From Actinopolyspora lacussalsi subsp. righensis (GTDB taxonomy: Bacteria > Actinomycetota > Actinomycetes > Mycobacteriales > Pseudonocardiaceae), in the NCBI RefSeq assembly GCF_900116555.1, contig NZ_FPAT01000002.1, positions 248,001 to 312,000 of the forward strand: DNA of 64,000 nt, in the 5' to 3' direction. Numbering within the stretch: the stretch's first letter is position 1; each line of letters starts with the position of its first letter. This document shows positions 9,981 to 18,917 of the stretch, piece after piece. Below the pieces are notes generated by a model. It was not told where the DNA came from and ran no database searches. It saw only the letters and a program-made list of their open reading frames with translations. The position numbers and the translations under genes are program-made.

Positions 9981-10418
9981 CTACCGTTCCCGGCGACTGA
10001 TCCAGCCGGTGGGGATCCAGTTCGGCGCGGACCAGCGCCCCTGCTCCAGCTCCTCGTACAGGTCCAGGTAGGCCCGCTGCACGGACCTGATCGCGTCCTC
10101 GGCGTCGGCGGGTTCGGCCGTGGTGTCCGGCGCGGGCAGCTGCGTCACGCGCAGCCAGCGTTCCTCCCACAGCGCCTCCATGGCTGCGTTCCACCGCAGC
10201 CGGACCCCTTCCTCGACCTCCTCCTGCTGCCGTTCGGCCTGCTCGACGAGGTCGCGCTCACCGCTCAGTTCCCGCTCCAGCCGTTCGACACGATCGCGCT
10301 CGAGCTCGTGCAGCCGCTCCACCGCGTCGGTGGCCAGCGCGGCGATCTCCTTGTAGCGCTCGGTATCCGTACCGTGTCGTTCCTCGGGAACCCCGGAAGC
10401 ACCCGCTGCCTCAGTCAT
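9981..10418 (-). CDS. Coiled-coil protein, last gene of the FtsK-like module
   Basis: A 145-residue protein of unknown function. Residues about 20-75 are a long charged heptad-type helix (ERLHELERDRVERLERELSGERD and on), followed by a basic-aromatic segment and a conserved C-terminal tail WSAPNWIPTGW. It overlaps the end of the FtsK-like ATPase gene by 8 bp, so the two are co-translated and probably work together. Its 3' end is duplicated as a fragment 2 kb away (7911-8111). It could be an adaptor of the ATPase; this is inference from the overlap and coiled coil only. Confidence 0.75.
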   Translation of the reverse strand: MTEAAGASGVPEERHGTDTERYKEIAALATDAVERLHELERDRVERLERELSGERDLVEQAERQQEEVEEGVRLRWNAAMEALWEERWLRVTQLPAPDTTAEPADAEDAIRSVQRAYLDLYEELEQGRWSAPNWIPTGWISRRER

Positions 10419-13332
10419 CGGTCGCCTCTTCCCCGGAGATGTTGGACGAAACCGTTTCCGGCCCGCGCGGTCTGGGAAGGTTGTTCGGCTCCGCCGTGAC
10501 CTCCTCCGGTTCCCCGGTGGAACCGTCCACCGCTTCGGAGAGGTCGAACGGCAGGATCACCTCGGGATGCGAGTGCACCGAACGGTCGAAGAACAGGCCG
10601 CGATGTACCCGGGGTGACCACGTGATCAGCTGCCCGGCCGCCAACGGCGCGAGCTCCTGGCCCTGCACGTCGAACGCCACCCAGGCACCGACGTCGTCGG
10701 TGGGTCCCATGCCCAGCGTGTTGCGCAGCCGTTGGGCGCTGCGCCACCAGCCGATGGTGTGCACCCCGCACTCCGGACCCTGCTTGAGCGTCTTGCGCAG
10801 CTGGTCCAGTCCGCTGACCCTGCTCTCCGGCTCCTTGCGCTCCAGTATCGACTGCGCGGCGTCCACCGCGTAGCACAGCAGGTAGTGCGGCACGGCGTCC
10901 GAGCCCGTCCCACCGGACCCGCTGCGTTCGTCGACCAGATCGGACAGTCCTCGCAGCGTCTCACCGAGTTCGCCGGGGCCGATGAAAGTGACCGTGTGCC
11001 CGGCATCGCGCAGGGTGCTCGCGACGGCCCACGCGTCCTCGGAGGTGTCCTCGGTCAGCGTCGCGATCGTGAACGCGGCCCTGCCGGGTGAGAACTGCCG
11101 CCCGAGGGAGAGCGCGCTCGTCCCCAGCACCGCCGTGGCGTCCACCTGGGCCGAGCCCAGCACGGCCAGGTTCCTACCCGGGGAGCGCTCGAACGACAGC
11201 GCCGCGGCCGTGCCCCGCACGTCGATCACCTGCCCCAGCAGCACCCTCGGACGACGTGTCGTCACCGGACGCAGCTCGTCGAAGTCCGAAGTGCCGATCA
11301 GGCCGGGCAGGTGCGAACCGTCGAACAGCCGGGGCGGGAGGGCGTTGCGCCTGCCGGTCTCCCAGAGGTGCCGTTCCCAGAGCCGGTGCTGCAACGAGTC
11401 GAACGTTTCCGAAGCGGTCGCGTCCGGCACGCGGACCACCTCGTTGCCGTGCTTCACACCGGACTCGTGGTTGACCACCGCGTGCCAGCGGGGCAGTTCC
11501 AGGGCGGTGGTGTTGTTGTCCACCAGCACCCGGCGCGCCTTCGGCAGCGCCACCCGGAGGATGAACTGCTCGAAGATGGCGGGCTTCCCCCAGAACGCCT
11601 CGATCCCGGAAACGTCCTGACTGGCCAGCACCAGGTGAATCCCCTGGGATCGCCCACGGCGCGCGACGTCCTCCAGCAGCGTGGCGGCCTGACTGGACAC
11701 CGCGTCGCGTTCGGCGAACAGGTACTGGAACTCGTCGATCACCGACACTATGCGTGGCCATCTTCCCTTCGGATCCCGCTGCCGCAGTTCCTCCAGCTTG
11801 GTGACTTCCTGCTCCTTGGCGGCGTCGGCCCGCCTGCGCATCTCGGTGGCGAGGAAACGCAGCAGCGCCAACCCGAACTCGCGGTCGGTGTTGACGTTGA
11901 CCCCGACCAGTCGTGCGTGCGGCAGCCAACTCGGGTCCCGGTTGCCGGGCGTGAACTGCGCGAACGACACGCCTTCCTTGAAGTCGAGCAGGTACATCTC
12001 CAGCTCGTCCGGGCTGTACCGCGCGGCCAGGCTGCCGAGCATGCCGTACAGAAAGTTCGTCTTCCCCGAACCGCTCGGCCCACCGATCAGCGTGTGCGGG
12101 CTGGTGTCACCGAGCGAGATCCGCACCGGTTCACCCTCGAAGAATCCCACCGGGGCCGACAGGCCGGTGGTGGAGTCCTGCGTCCACAGTTGCTCGGGGA
12201 GCAGGTCGTCGAAGGTGCGCACCCGTGCGCGCCTGGACTGGAACGTTTCCGAGATCGCGGAACAGGCCCTGCTCACGCGCTCCCGGGGCGGGACCTCGTC
12301 CGGGCGGATCGCCAGGTGTGGCCCGGTCATACTGCTGCGAGCCAGATCGGGGGCGAGCAGCGTCACCGATTCCAGCGCGTTGTTGACCGTCATCGGCAGG
12401 TCCACCACGATCAGCTGAATCCCGCAGGCGAGCCCGTTGCGCGCCACACGTTGCAGCTGCTGTTGCTGCTCCTCCTTGAGCGGTTCGCCGTCCCCGAAGA
12501 GCACCGCCACCCGCCAGGGCTCACCGCGGTGACCCGTCTCGGCGGCCAGCGATTTCAGCGAGGTGTGACCGCCGAGCAGCGCGGTGGTGTGGATTCGGCG
12601 GATGTGCTCGGCCAACTCCTCCAGCAGGTCGTCCAGTCTGGTCGGATCGTGTGCGGTGAGCAGTCCGGAACGGGTCAGCGGGAATAGCCCGGGCAACGTG
12701 CCCGTCAGCCGTGCGGTGTCCCAGACGTGCACCCGGATCAAGCCGGGTTCGTAGTAGGACAGCATGCGCAGCAGCAGGTTCTGCACCAGCGATTCCGCGG
12801 TGTCCCTCGTGGCGCTTTCCAACGTTCCGGAGCGGCAGGTGATCCGCAGGTGCGACTCGTCGAGCAGCGGAACGGCCGCCGGGAATTCGGCCGCTTCCGG
12901 AGCGTCCGGGGCGTGGGCGGTGCCGAAACGCCACAGCGTGGGGGCGGGGATACGGGCGTCCGCCGTGCCGATGCTGCCGAGCCATTCCCGCCACGGCGCA
13001 GCGGCGGTGCCGGGAGCGGCCTCGGCAACCAGCTCGCCGAGCTGTCCCGGGCCGCGCGCGGTCCACTCGGAGAACACCTCGGTACGTTCCTCGACCGCTT
13101 CCTCCAGGGCGCGGCGGAACTCGGCCTGTTCCGAACCCTCCAGTTCCCCCGGATCGCGTGCGGCGGCCGTAACCCCGTGCCGCGCGATGCGCAGCGCGTG
13201 TTCCCGCTTGGCGCTTTCCGCCCTGACACGCGCGAGTTCGTTGGCCGCCGCTCCACGAGCCGTGGCGGCAGTGGCGCTCAGCCGATCGAAGGCTGCCTGG
13301 ATGGCGCCGCGCCGTTCGTTGCGTTTACGCAC
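10411..13332 (-). CDS. FtsK/SpoIIIE-type (EccC-like) ATPase
   Basis: A 973-residue FtsK-family ATPase without obvious membrane segments. The N-terminal roughly 110 residues are helical and charged. One intact motor domain carries Walker A GGPSGSGKTN near residue 417 and Walker B VSVIDEFQYL near 527, plus the family segment GIHLVLASQDVSG. A second ATPase-like domain after residue 650 (NLAVLGSAQVDATAVLG) has lost the Lys of Walker A. The multi-domain layout with degenerate later domains recalls EccC of type VII secretion more than the chromosome translocase. GAGG lies 6 nt before the GTG used here; upstream in-frame starts lack such a site. Two small helical proteins are encoded upstream. Confidence 0.85.
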   Translation of the reverse strand: MRKRNERRGAIQAAFDRLSATAATARGAAANELARVRAESAKREHALRIARHGVTAAARDPGELEGSEQAEFRRALEEAVEERTEVFSEWTARGPGQLGELVAEAAPGTAAAPWREWLGSIGTADARIPAPTLWRFGTAHAPDAPEAAEFPAAVPLLDESHLRITCRSGTLESATRDTAESLVQNLLLRMLSYYEPGLIRVHVWDTARLTGTLPGLFPLTRSGLLTAHDPTRLDDLLEELAEHIRRIHTTALLGGHTSLKSLAAETGHRGEPWRVAVLFGDGEPLKEEQQQQLQRVARNGLACGIQLIVVDLPMTVNNALESVTLLAPDLARSSMTGPHLAIRPDEVPPRERVSRACSAISETFQSRRARVRTFDDLLPEQLWTQDSTTGLSAPVGFFEGEPVRISLGDTSPHTLIGGPSGSGKTNFLYGMLGSLAARYSPDELEMYLLDFKEGVSFAQFTPGNRDPSWLPHARLVGVNVNTDREFGLALLRFLATEMRRRADAAKEQEVTKLEELRQRDPKGRWPRIVSVIDEFQYLFAERDAVSSQAATLLEDVARRGRSQGIHLVLASQDVSGIEAFWGKPAIFEQFILRVALPKARRVLVDNNTTALELPRWHAVVNHESGVKHGNEVVRVPDATASETFDSLQHRLWERHLWETGRRNALPPRLFDGSHLPGLIGTSDFDELRPVTTRRPRVLLGQVIDVRGTAAALSFERSPGRNLAVLGSAQVDATAVLGTSALSLGRQFSPGRAAFTIATLTEDTSEDAWAVASTLRDAGHTVTFIGPGELGETLRGLSDLVDERSGSGGTGSDAVPHYLLCYAVDAAQSILERKEPESRVSGLDQLRKTLKQGPECGVHTIGWWRSAQRLRNTLGMGPTDDVGAWVAFDVQGQELAPLAAGQLITWSPRVHRGLFFDRSVHSHPEVILPFDLSEAVDGSTGEPEEVTAEPNNLPRPRGPETVSSNISGEEATDD

Positions 13333-13452
13333 ACTCCACCTCGGTACTCGCATCACTGACCGTAAGCAAACTACCACCGATCACACCGTCCGTTCGGCAG
13401 TGTGACCCGTTCCTCGTAGGTATGTCGGGTGATGCCCGCCCGCCGTGGCGGA

Positions 13453-13492
13453 GTCCCGAGCAACCTCCCGTTCGGGAGGTTCCACTCGGGAC
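13453..13492. terminator. Long two-part hairpin between the small helical genes and the FtsK-like gene
   Basis: The outer arms GTCCCGAG/CTCGGGAC (8 bp) enclose a small internal loop and the inner arms AACCTCCC/GGGAGGTT (8 bp) with a 4-nt loop. It lies in the roughly 290-bp gap between the 83-residue gene and the downstream ATPase gene, so it could terminate or attenuate transcription of the module before the ATPase. Confidence 0.55.
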
Positions 13493-13623
13493 GTTCGTCC
13501 TCGGTGGAACGCTCGCTCCGCGTCGCGAGCGCTCTCGGAGTCGGGAGCGGTACCGGACTTCCGAACGCGGCGTGTCCGCGACCGTCGTTCGACACGCGCG
13601 GACACGCCACAGCACGAAGTGCG

Positions 13624-13875
13624 TCACAAGCCGGTGACGAACCGGCGAACGGTTTCGTCCACCTGTTCCACGGTGGACAGGGTGCGTTCGATCTGATCGT
13701 CGGCGCGGTGCATCCCCTGCGGCACCACGGTTTCCGGGTTGTCCGGATCCATCCGTCGCAGCGCCGACTCCGCCTGGTGCAGCGCGGTACGCGAGGTCAC
13801 CAGCTGCCGCTGGGCCTGTTCGAGGTGATCCGATACCGTCCGCAGTGCCTGCTGGAGCTCTTCGAGTGCCGACAC
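13624..13875 (-). CDS. Small helical protein of the FtsK-like module (83 aa)
   Basis: An all-helical protein of WXG100 size but without a WXG motif. It has two amphipathic helices (ALEELQQALRTVSDHLEQ onward and the GMHRADDQIERTLSTVEQ region) separated by a Pro/Asp/Asn-rich turn near residue 45. The GTG start lies 4 bp after the stop of the 86-residue gene upstream, suggesting coupled expression. The gene pair precedes the EccC-like ATPase, which is why an ESX-like substrate or structural role is considered. That role is inference, and the family is not recognised. Confidence 0.7.
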   Translation of the reverse strand: MSALEELQQALRTVSDHLEQAQRQLVTSRTALHQAESALRRMDPDNPETVVPQGMHRADDQIERTLSTVEQVDETVRRFVTGL

Positions 13876-13879
13876 GGTG

Positions 13880-14140
13880 TCAGAGCCGTCCCGCGTAGTT
13901 CTCTGCCGAGGTGATGCTGGCGTTGATGGTGCCCTGGATGCCGTTGAGGCTCTGCGCCGCCTCGGCCAGCATTCCGTAGGCGTGCTGGATCTCCTCCTGC
14001 CCACTGCCCTGCGTGGCCGTCGCCAGTGCCTGCTGCGCCTCCTCCAGCGAGAGGGTGGCCTGTTGTAACGCGGCCACACTCTCCGATGCCTTCTGGTTGG
14101 CGAGCGCGATCCCCGCGCGAACCTCTTCCACACCTGCCAT
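13880..14140 (-). CDS. Small helical protein of the FtsK-like module (86 aa)
   Basis: An 86-residue protein made of two long Ala/Gln-rich helices with a short TQGSGQ break near residue 45, the general outline of ESAT-6/WXG100 proteins, although no WXG is present. The start chosen is the ATG opening MAGVEEVRAG; the long upstream reading frame is rich in Arg and Pro and is not coding in character. The next gene begins 4 bp after its stop and encodes a similar-sized helical protein, so the pair may form a heterodimer. Function unknown. Confidence 0.7.
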   Translation of the reverse strand: MAGVEEVRAGIALANQKASESVAALQQATLSLEEAQQALATATQGSGQEEIQHAYGMLAEAAQSLNGIQGTINASITSAENYAGRL

Positions 14141-14331
14141 CTGTTTCGAGCCCCCTCCGGGATGGTCGTTGTCGGATGCCCCTTGCCGACCGTTCGGTCG
14201 TCCTGGCCGAACACCGATGTCGATCACCAAGTTAGCGCTCCGTGTGCGCCCGGCCGTTCTCAGGTGGCCACCGGGCGTGTCCGTGTGAGACAGGCACGCG
14301 AAGCCGACCACGGTCCCGGCCGTACCCGTTC

Positions 14332-14385
14332 GACGGGCCGGGTCGGTTCGAGAGGCCGGGTCGGTTCGACGGGCCACACCGGTTC
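14332..14385. repeat. Three tandem 18-bp repeats
   Basis: Three direct copies of an 18-bp unit beginning CGACGGGCCGGG and ending GTCGGTT, with substitutions in the second and third copies. They lie in the gap after the 157-residue gene and before the small helical genes. They may be a multi-copy binding site or simple slippage; nothing favours one. Confidence 0.6.
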
Positions 14386-14396
14386 GATGTTCGGGA

Positions 14397-14870
14397 TCAA
14401 CCGGGGCGCCGATTGCCCTGACGCGGAGAGCGATCGGAGGTGTCCGGTGCGCCGGTGCCGGTGTTCGGGGCGGTGGAACCGCTCTGCCACGCCTCCAGCA
14501 GCATGCGTTCACCCCCGGGGACCAGTTCGCCGACCAGCTCCGGAGCGTCCACGACCGTCCACGCGCTCGGTGGTTCGCAGGAGACCCGACTTCCGGTGAA
14601 TCCACTGCCGAGCGTGTGCAGTGTGTTCCGCACCGCCCGTGCCAGGGTCGCCGAGGGGTTACCCGTGCTCGGATCGGCGGTTTTCCGACTGATCGTCACC
14701 GAACGGCAGCCCGGCTCCTCGTCGGAGCAGTCGGTCGTTCGGACCACACGGCCGTCGAGGAGCTCGACCACGCCGGCGCAGGCATCACGAGCCGTCGCCT
14801 CGTCCTCGGCGGCCACCACCACGGTGATCAGCAGTTCCATGCCGGACTCATAAGCGGTCACGTCCGACAT
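14397..14870 (-). CDS. Hypothetical protein upstream of the FtsK-like module
   Basis: A 157-residue protein I do not recognise. The N-terminal part is alpha/beta (MELLITVVVAAEDEATARDACAGVVELLDG), the middle holds three Cys residues, and the last 30 residues are a disordered Ser/Thr/Gly/Pro tail. The N-terminal Met-11 is an alternative start, but the first ATG has a GGGAG motif at proper spacing. It is on the same strand as the small helical genes, separated by about 250 bp containing tandem repeats, so common transcription is possible but not certain. Confidence 0.6.
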   Translation of the reverse strand: MSDVTAYESGMELLITVVVAAEDEATARDACAGVVELLDGRVVRTTDCSDEEPGCRSVTISRKTADPSTGNPSATLARAVRNTLHTLGSGFTGSRVSCEPPSAWTVVDAPELVGELVPGGERMLLEAWQSGSTAPNTGTGAPDTSDRSPRQGNRRPG

Positions 14871-14948
14871 TGTCCCGCTCCCCGCCGCGGTGCTGTCGAT
14901 CGTCCGATGCGTTGACGTCGCACCGGCGAATCGCCCGGAAGAACCGGT

Positions 14949-15482
14949 TCAGTCGGCCTTGCGGTGCTTGCCGCCCGTACCGTCCTCGGGGCGGGGGATC
15001 AGGTGTCCCGGTCGCGGTTCCGACTCCGGCCGGTGGTGTCTGCCGAATTCCGAGGTGGTCATCGCCTCGGCCGGTACCACGCGGGGCCCGGAGTGGGGCT
15101 CGCGCTGCTCCGGTGTCCGCGCGGCCGTGTCGTGTGTCGAGGAACCACGCGGTTCCGGAACGGTCACACCGGCGAGTTCGTAGTGCTCACGAAGCCGTCT
15201 GCCGTCCTCGTCCGAGAGGTGGCCGTGCTCCGCCTCCACGCGCGGAGCCGTACGCACCTGCTCCCGGGAGACATCGAGGTTGAGCGCCCCCTCGGCGGCA
15301 GCGGCGTCGCCGAGCGGTACGAAGCTCTCCCGCACTCCCAGTGGCCCGGAGCGCACCGTGATCCATTCCGGCCGGTGCGTCGCGTCGTCCACGTAGACGT
15401 TGCCGACACGTCCGATACGCGATCCGTCCCGGTCGTAGACTTCGTTTCCGATCAGGTCCTGCGCGGCTGGCACGTCGTTCAT
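14949..15482 (-). CDS. PRC-barrel domain protein
   Basis: A 177-residue cytosolic protein with an N-terminal PRC-barrel (about residues 8-80: LIGNEVYDRDGSRIGRVGNVYVDD and PEWITVRSGPLGVRESFVPL), followed by a helical DUF2382-like linker (RTAPRVEAEHG, then a helix ending LREHYELAG) and a disordered His/Arg/Pro-rich tail. PRC barrels occur in RimM and in photosystem reaction centres; in actinomycetes such short forms are often stress-linked, but the function is unknown. The ATG used has GAGG and GGAG motifs immediately upstream; a longer in-frame extension lacks a site. Confidence 0.85.
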   Translation of the reverse strand: MNDVPAAQDLIGNEVYDRDGSRIGRVGNVYVDDATHRPEWITVRSGPLGVRESFVPLGDAAAAEGALNLDVSREQVRTAPRVEAEHGHLSDEDGRRLREHYELAGVTVPEPRGSSTHDTAARTPEQREPHSGPRVVPAEAMTTSEFGRHHRPESEPRPGHLIPRPEDGTGGKHRKAD

Positions 15483-15648
15483 GGACTCCGCCTCGATCGT
15501 ACGGTCGGGTACCGAGTCGTGGTTCGGGAGCGGCGATGCGCTCCGAAAACTCACGCTGCCTGGGCCGGGATCCACCCGCAACCCGTTCGAGGAGGCCCTT
15601 CACGCTTTCGAGTGACCATTCGGCAGGAGTTCCACCCGTGCGGCGGAA

Positions 15649-16452
15649 TCAGGTATTTAGTTCTCTCCCGATGAAAGTCACTACATCGTGTAGTACTTCC
15701 TCGGTGTTGGTCTCGTGGAACAGGTCGTGCCGGGCACCCGCGTAGCCGTGCTCGTGGAACTCCGGGCCGCGCAGCTGTTCCATGCCCTCCCGGCTGTCGG
15801 CCTCCGGAACCAGCTCGTCCTCCTCACCGTGCAGCCACAGCGTGGGCACGGCCAGGCCGGGTCCGCTCCGAATCGTGCGCAGGATCTTCGCCACGGCTGT
15901 CAGCGTGTGGCGCGGAAACGGTCCGTGATAGACCAGCGGATCCGCGAGGTACTCCCGACCGACCTCCGGATCCCGCGAGAGGCTCGCCGGATCGATCGGG
16001 GTGCGCGGGATGTGCTCGTCCGCCAGCAGGTCCAGCGCGTTGAAGGTTCCCAGAATCGGAGCCGACAGCACCAGCGCCACCAGGTGCTGCTGGTACGACT
16101 GGGCGTGCCGCACCGCCACCGTGCCCCCGAGCCCGTGCCCGATGGACACCACGGGCAGTCCCGGGTACCACTCGGTAGCCCGGAGTCGGAGGGTCTCCAG
16201 ATCGGCCACGAGGCGTTCGACGTCCTCCACCACGCCGGCTTCGCCCTCCGACTCGCCGTGTCCCACCATGTCGGCGGCACACACCACGGCCCGCGAAGCG
16301 GCCAGCTTCTCGGCCAGCCGTCGATAACGTCCGGCGTGCTCGGCGTAGGCGTGCGAGAACAGCGCGATCCAGCCCGGTTTGTTGCCCACCCAGCTGTGCA
16401 CGGCCAACCGGCCCTCGTTGCCCGAAAGTGTCCACCGCTTCGACTCGATCAT
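15649..16452 (-). CDS. Alpha/beta hydrolase of monoacylglycerol lipase type lacking the Ser nucleophile
   Basis: A 267-residue alpha/beta-hydrolase fold protein of the serine aminopeptidase S33/monoacylglycerol lipase group: SHAYAEHAGRYRRLAE near the N-terminus (oxyanion region), the nucleophile elbow near residue 110, a lid, the acid segment LHGEEDELVPEADS and the His segment GARHDLFHE. The elbow reads VSIGHGLGG instead of GHSMGG: the codon is GGG, so the catalytic Ser is Gly. The acid and His are retained. The enzyme may be inactive or use another mechanism. The start is uncertain; TTG or GTG codons 11-12 positions earlier are alternatives. Confidence 0.85.
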   Translation of the reverse strand: MIESKRWTLSGNEGRLAVHSWVGNKPGWIALFSHAYAEHAGRYRRLAEKLAASRAVVCAADMVGHGESEGEAGVVEDVERLVADLETLRLRATEWYPGLPVVSIGHGLGGTVAVRHAQSYQQHLVALVLSAPILGTFNALDLLADEHIPRTPIDPASLSRDPEVGREYLADPLVYHGPFPRHTLTAVAKILRTIRSGPGLAVPTLWLHGEEDELVPEADSREGMEQLRGPEFHEHGYAGARHDLFHETNTEEVLHDVVTFIGRELNT

Positions 16453-16494
16453 GCGATCAACCCCAGCACACGTTCCGGCAGCCACCAACTCCGC

Positions 16495-17238
16495 TCAGTG
16501 AAACGCCGTGGCGCTGACGTGCCCGTTACCGCAGACTCGACCGTAGTCCCACCGCAGGTGGAACATCTCGGTCTCGTCGGGAGGAGTCACCCGCAACGTC
16601 GACGGCAGTGGTTCGCAATCGCCGTCCCCGGAGCCGCTGCCACTGGGAACGACTCCCCAGTGCAGCGTCGTCGAGGTGGTCTCACCGGGAGCGAGCCGCA
16701 CGTTCGACGGTCCCGGATCCGCGGCCCACTCCACGTCGGTGGGCAGCGCCGTTCCGTTGGAGCCGGTGAACTCCAGGCCGGGATAGCCGTACACGACGCA
16801 GGTCCTTCCGGTGGTGTTGCGCAGCGTCAGCTCCGCGTAACGCTGCCCCGCGCCGGGGTGACCTCCCTCCATCGAGGCCGCCATCATCGAAGTGTGGCAG
16901 CGCGAGGACCCGGAACCCTGCTTCGTGGCCGTGTCCTCGGCCCCAGCCGCGTCCGCGTTCCCGCCTCCCGTCCCCGTGTCGGTCGACGTCTTCGTTTCCC
17001 GGTGATCCGCCGGAGCGGCCGAGTTACCCGAGTCATCACCCGTGGAACCCGTCGCCTCGTTCGTCGGTGTCGTGGTGTCCGACCCCGACTGTTGCTCCAA
17101 CGCGTTGCCCGCCGAGTCGGCTACTCCGTTCGTGCTCGCCGGTTGCTGTCCGCATCCTCCGAGCAGCGCGCCCGCGAGCAGCGTGGTCGACACGGCGAGC
17201 ACGCGAGTACCGAGTTTGTTCGATCGGTGCGGGACCAT
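16495..17238 (-). CDS. DUF4232 lipoprotein
   Basis: A 247-residue secreted lipoprotein. A signal peptide with lipobox LLGGC is seen at about residues 10-30, giving a lipid-anchored Cys. A roughly 70-residue low-complexity Ser/Thr/Gly/Asp linker follows, then a DUF4232 domain (TLRNTTGRTCVVYGYPGLEF, the LAPGETTSTTLHWG segment) with four Cys residues that may form disulfides. The function of DUF4232 proteins is unknown. The ATG has a strong GGGAGGT site; upstream in-frame codons do not. Confidence 0.9.
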   Translation of the reverse strand: MVPHRSNKLGTRVLAVSTTLLAGALLGGCGQQPASTNGVADSAGNALEQQSGSDTTTPTNEATGSTGDDSGNSAAPADHRETKTSTDTGTGGGNADAAGAEDTATKQGSGSSRCHTSMMAASMEGGHPGAGQRYAELTLRNTTGRTCVVYGYPGLEFTGSNGTALPTDVEWAADPGPSNVRLAPGETTSTTLHWGVVPSGSGSGDGDCEPLPSTLRVTPPDETEMFHLRWDYGRVCGNGHVSATAFH

Positions 17239-17982
17239 TGAGGTCACCTCCCGTTCCCACCATGTCGCGGTGGGCTCGTCGTTGCCCGGTTCTTGTTGTC
17301 CCGTAAGACGTGTCGGTCGCGGCGGGGTTGTTTCCGTATTCCCGGATTGGGCGAGATCACGCCGCATTTCCGTTTTGTGTGACCTGCTGCGAAACCCCTT
17401 CGATTCGTCGCGGCGGGTGGCTTTCCGTCCCGTCCGACCTCACGACTCGTCGCCGGGCGACAGCGCCGAGTGTTCCCCGGCTACCCGTTCGTGTGGGGTC
17501 ACTCACTGCGCAGCGGGAAAAGTCGATCTCACCGAGTGCTCGGACCGCCTCCGTTCCGGCCGTCGATGTGCTGGTGTGCGGTCCGATCCGGTACGCGGGG
17601 ACGAACACCACCGATTCACCGGAGTGGCCCGGCTGTTCACCTGATGTGTTCTACAGTCGTGCGCGGGGATGTCCGAGTCGCGCCGCGGTCGGCCCCGCGG
17701 TGATGCGTCCGTGCCGGACGGTGTGCCGTTTTCCGTGGCGGCCGAGCGCACGGGCCGGTCGCGGTATCCGCCCGACCGTGTCGGGGTCACATGCGGGAGA
17801 GTCGGGGGTGAACCCCGATGCCGGTGAGGCCCCGGTGGGCGAGATTGGTCTCGATACAGTTCCGGAGGAGCCACATGGGAGGTTCGAGGCACATCCGATA
17901 CCCGAAACGATCCCGGACACTCGAAACGAGACGGCGTCACCGGTGCGATGGACGGCGGTCTCATGAGCGGACGTGATCTGAC
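17239..17982. other. Long intergenic region with no supported gene
   Basis: This divergent region of about 740 bp separates the DUF4232 lipoprotein and DMT transporter genes. Reading frames on both strands overlap each other, are Arg/Pro/Ser-rich and lack ribosome binding sites and recognisable domains. It must contain the promoters of both flanking genes. No repeat or hairpin stood out. Confidence 0.45.
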
Positions 17983-18906
17983 ATGACCACGATCGCGGTG
18001 TTACTCGCGGCGGTGGCGGCTTTCGGCAACGCCTTCGGTGCCCACCTGCAACACGGTGCGGTACATGCCACGATCTCCGATCGCAAACTGGGGGTTCGCA
18101 GTCAGCTGCGGCTGGTGGGCAACAGCCGTTGGCTGTTGGGACTGATCTGTCTGGGTGGCGGAACGGTGTTGCACGCCCTGTCACTGGGGTTGGCGCCACT
18201 GACCGTGGTACAGCCACTCGGGGTGCTGGCACTGCCGCTGACCGTCCTGCTGAGATCCCGCGAATCGGGGATCGGCCTGGACAGGTTGCCGCGCTCCTCG
18301 GTGCTCGCCGCGCTGGCCATAACCGCCGGGGTGTCCGCGTTCGTCTTCCTCGCGGTGCGCAGCGCCACCCCCACCGCCGTGAGCCCACAGGCAGCGGGAA
18401 CGGCGATCGAGCTGGTGACGGTGGCCGTGCTCACGATCGGGCTGATCGGGTTGTTGACCAGCGGATCGATGCGCTGCATCGCCTACGCGTCCGGGTGCGC
18501 CGTCGCCTACGGCCTGGTCTCGCTGTTGTTGCGGGCGGTTTCCCAGCAGGTCACCTCGGGGCGGCTCGCCGACATCGAGTTGTGGTTGCTGCTCGGTATG
18601 GGTGTGTCGGTGCTGATCGGTGGGTGGCTGTTGCAGCACGCCTACGCCAGTGGTCCGCCGGACCTGGTCGTCGCCTGCCTCACGGTGATAGATCCGCTGG
18701 TCGCGGTCGGGCTGGGAATCGGTTTGCTGGGGGAGGCCGACGCCGTCGGTCCCGGGACCGCCTTCGCCGAGGGGGTGTGTGCCGCCGTGGCCTGTGCCGG
18801 TGTCTTCGCGTTGGCGCGTTACCACCCGGACAACCGCGGCAGCGGCGCACATACCGTGACCCCCAACGGCAGTGACCGACGGGTAACCTCGGTCGATAGT
18901 TCGTAA
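17983..18906 (+). CDS. DMT-superfamily membrane transporter
   Basis: A 307-residue integral membrane protein with about nine hydrophobic segments in two related halves, as in EamA/DMT permeases. Clear segments include VLLAAVAAFGNAFGAHLQHG at the N-terminus, LSLGLAPLTVVQPLGVLALPLTVLL and GPPDLVVACLTVIDPLVAVGLGIGLL, the last resembling the second-half 'P.......V..P' motif. The substrate is unknown. The gene ends 1 bp into a TAATG junction with the glycosyltransferase gene, so the two form an operon; a lipid or sugar-lipid precursor role is possible from context but unproven. Confidence 0.85.
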   Translation: MTTIAVLLAAVAAFGNAFGAHLQHGAVHATISDRKLGVRSQLRLVGNSRWLLGLICLGGGTVLHALSLGLAPLTVVQPLGVLALPLTVLLRSRESGIGLDRLPRSSVLAALAITAGVSAFVFLAVRSATPTAVSPQAAGTAIELVTVAVLTIGLIGLLTSGSMRCIAYASGCAVAYGLVSLLLRAVSQQVTSGRLADIELWLLLGMGVSVLIGGWLLQHAYASGPPDLVVACLTVIDPLVAVGLGIGLLGEADAVGPGTAFAEGVCAAVACAGVFALARYHPDNRGSGAHTVTPNGSDRRVTSVDSS

Positions 18907-18917
18907 TGGGAGTAGCA

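Noticed and set aside
7911-14870. Integrated plasmid or prophage
   Set aside because: No integrase, replication or phage structural gene and no attachment-site pair was found.
17310-17966. Possible gene in the long gap before the DMT transporter
   Set aside because: No binding site, unlike codon composition, and overlapping equally long frames on the other strand.
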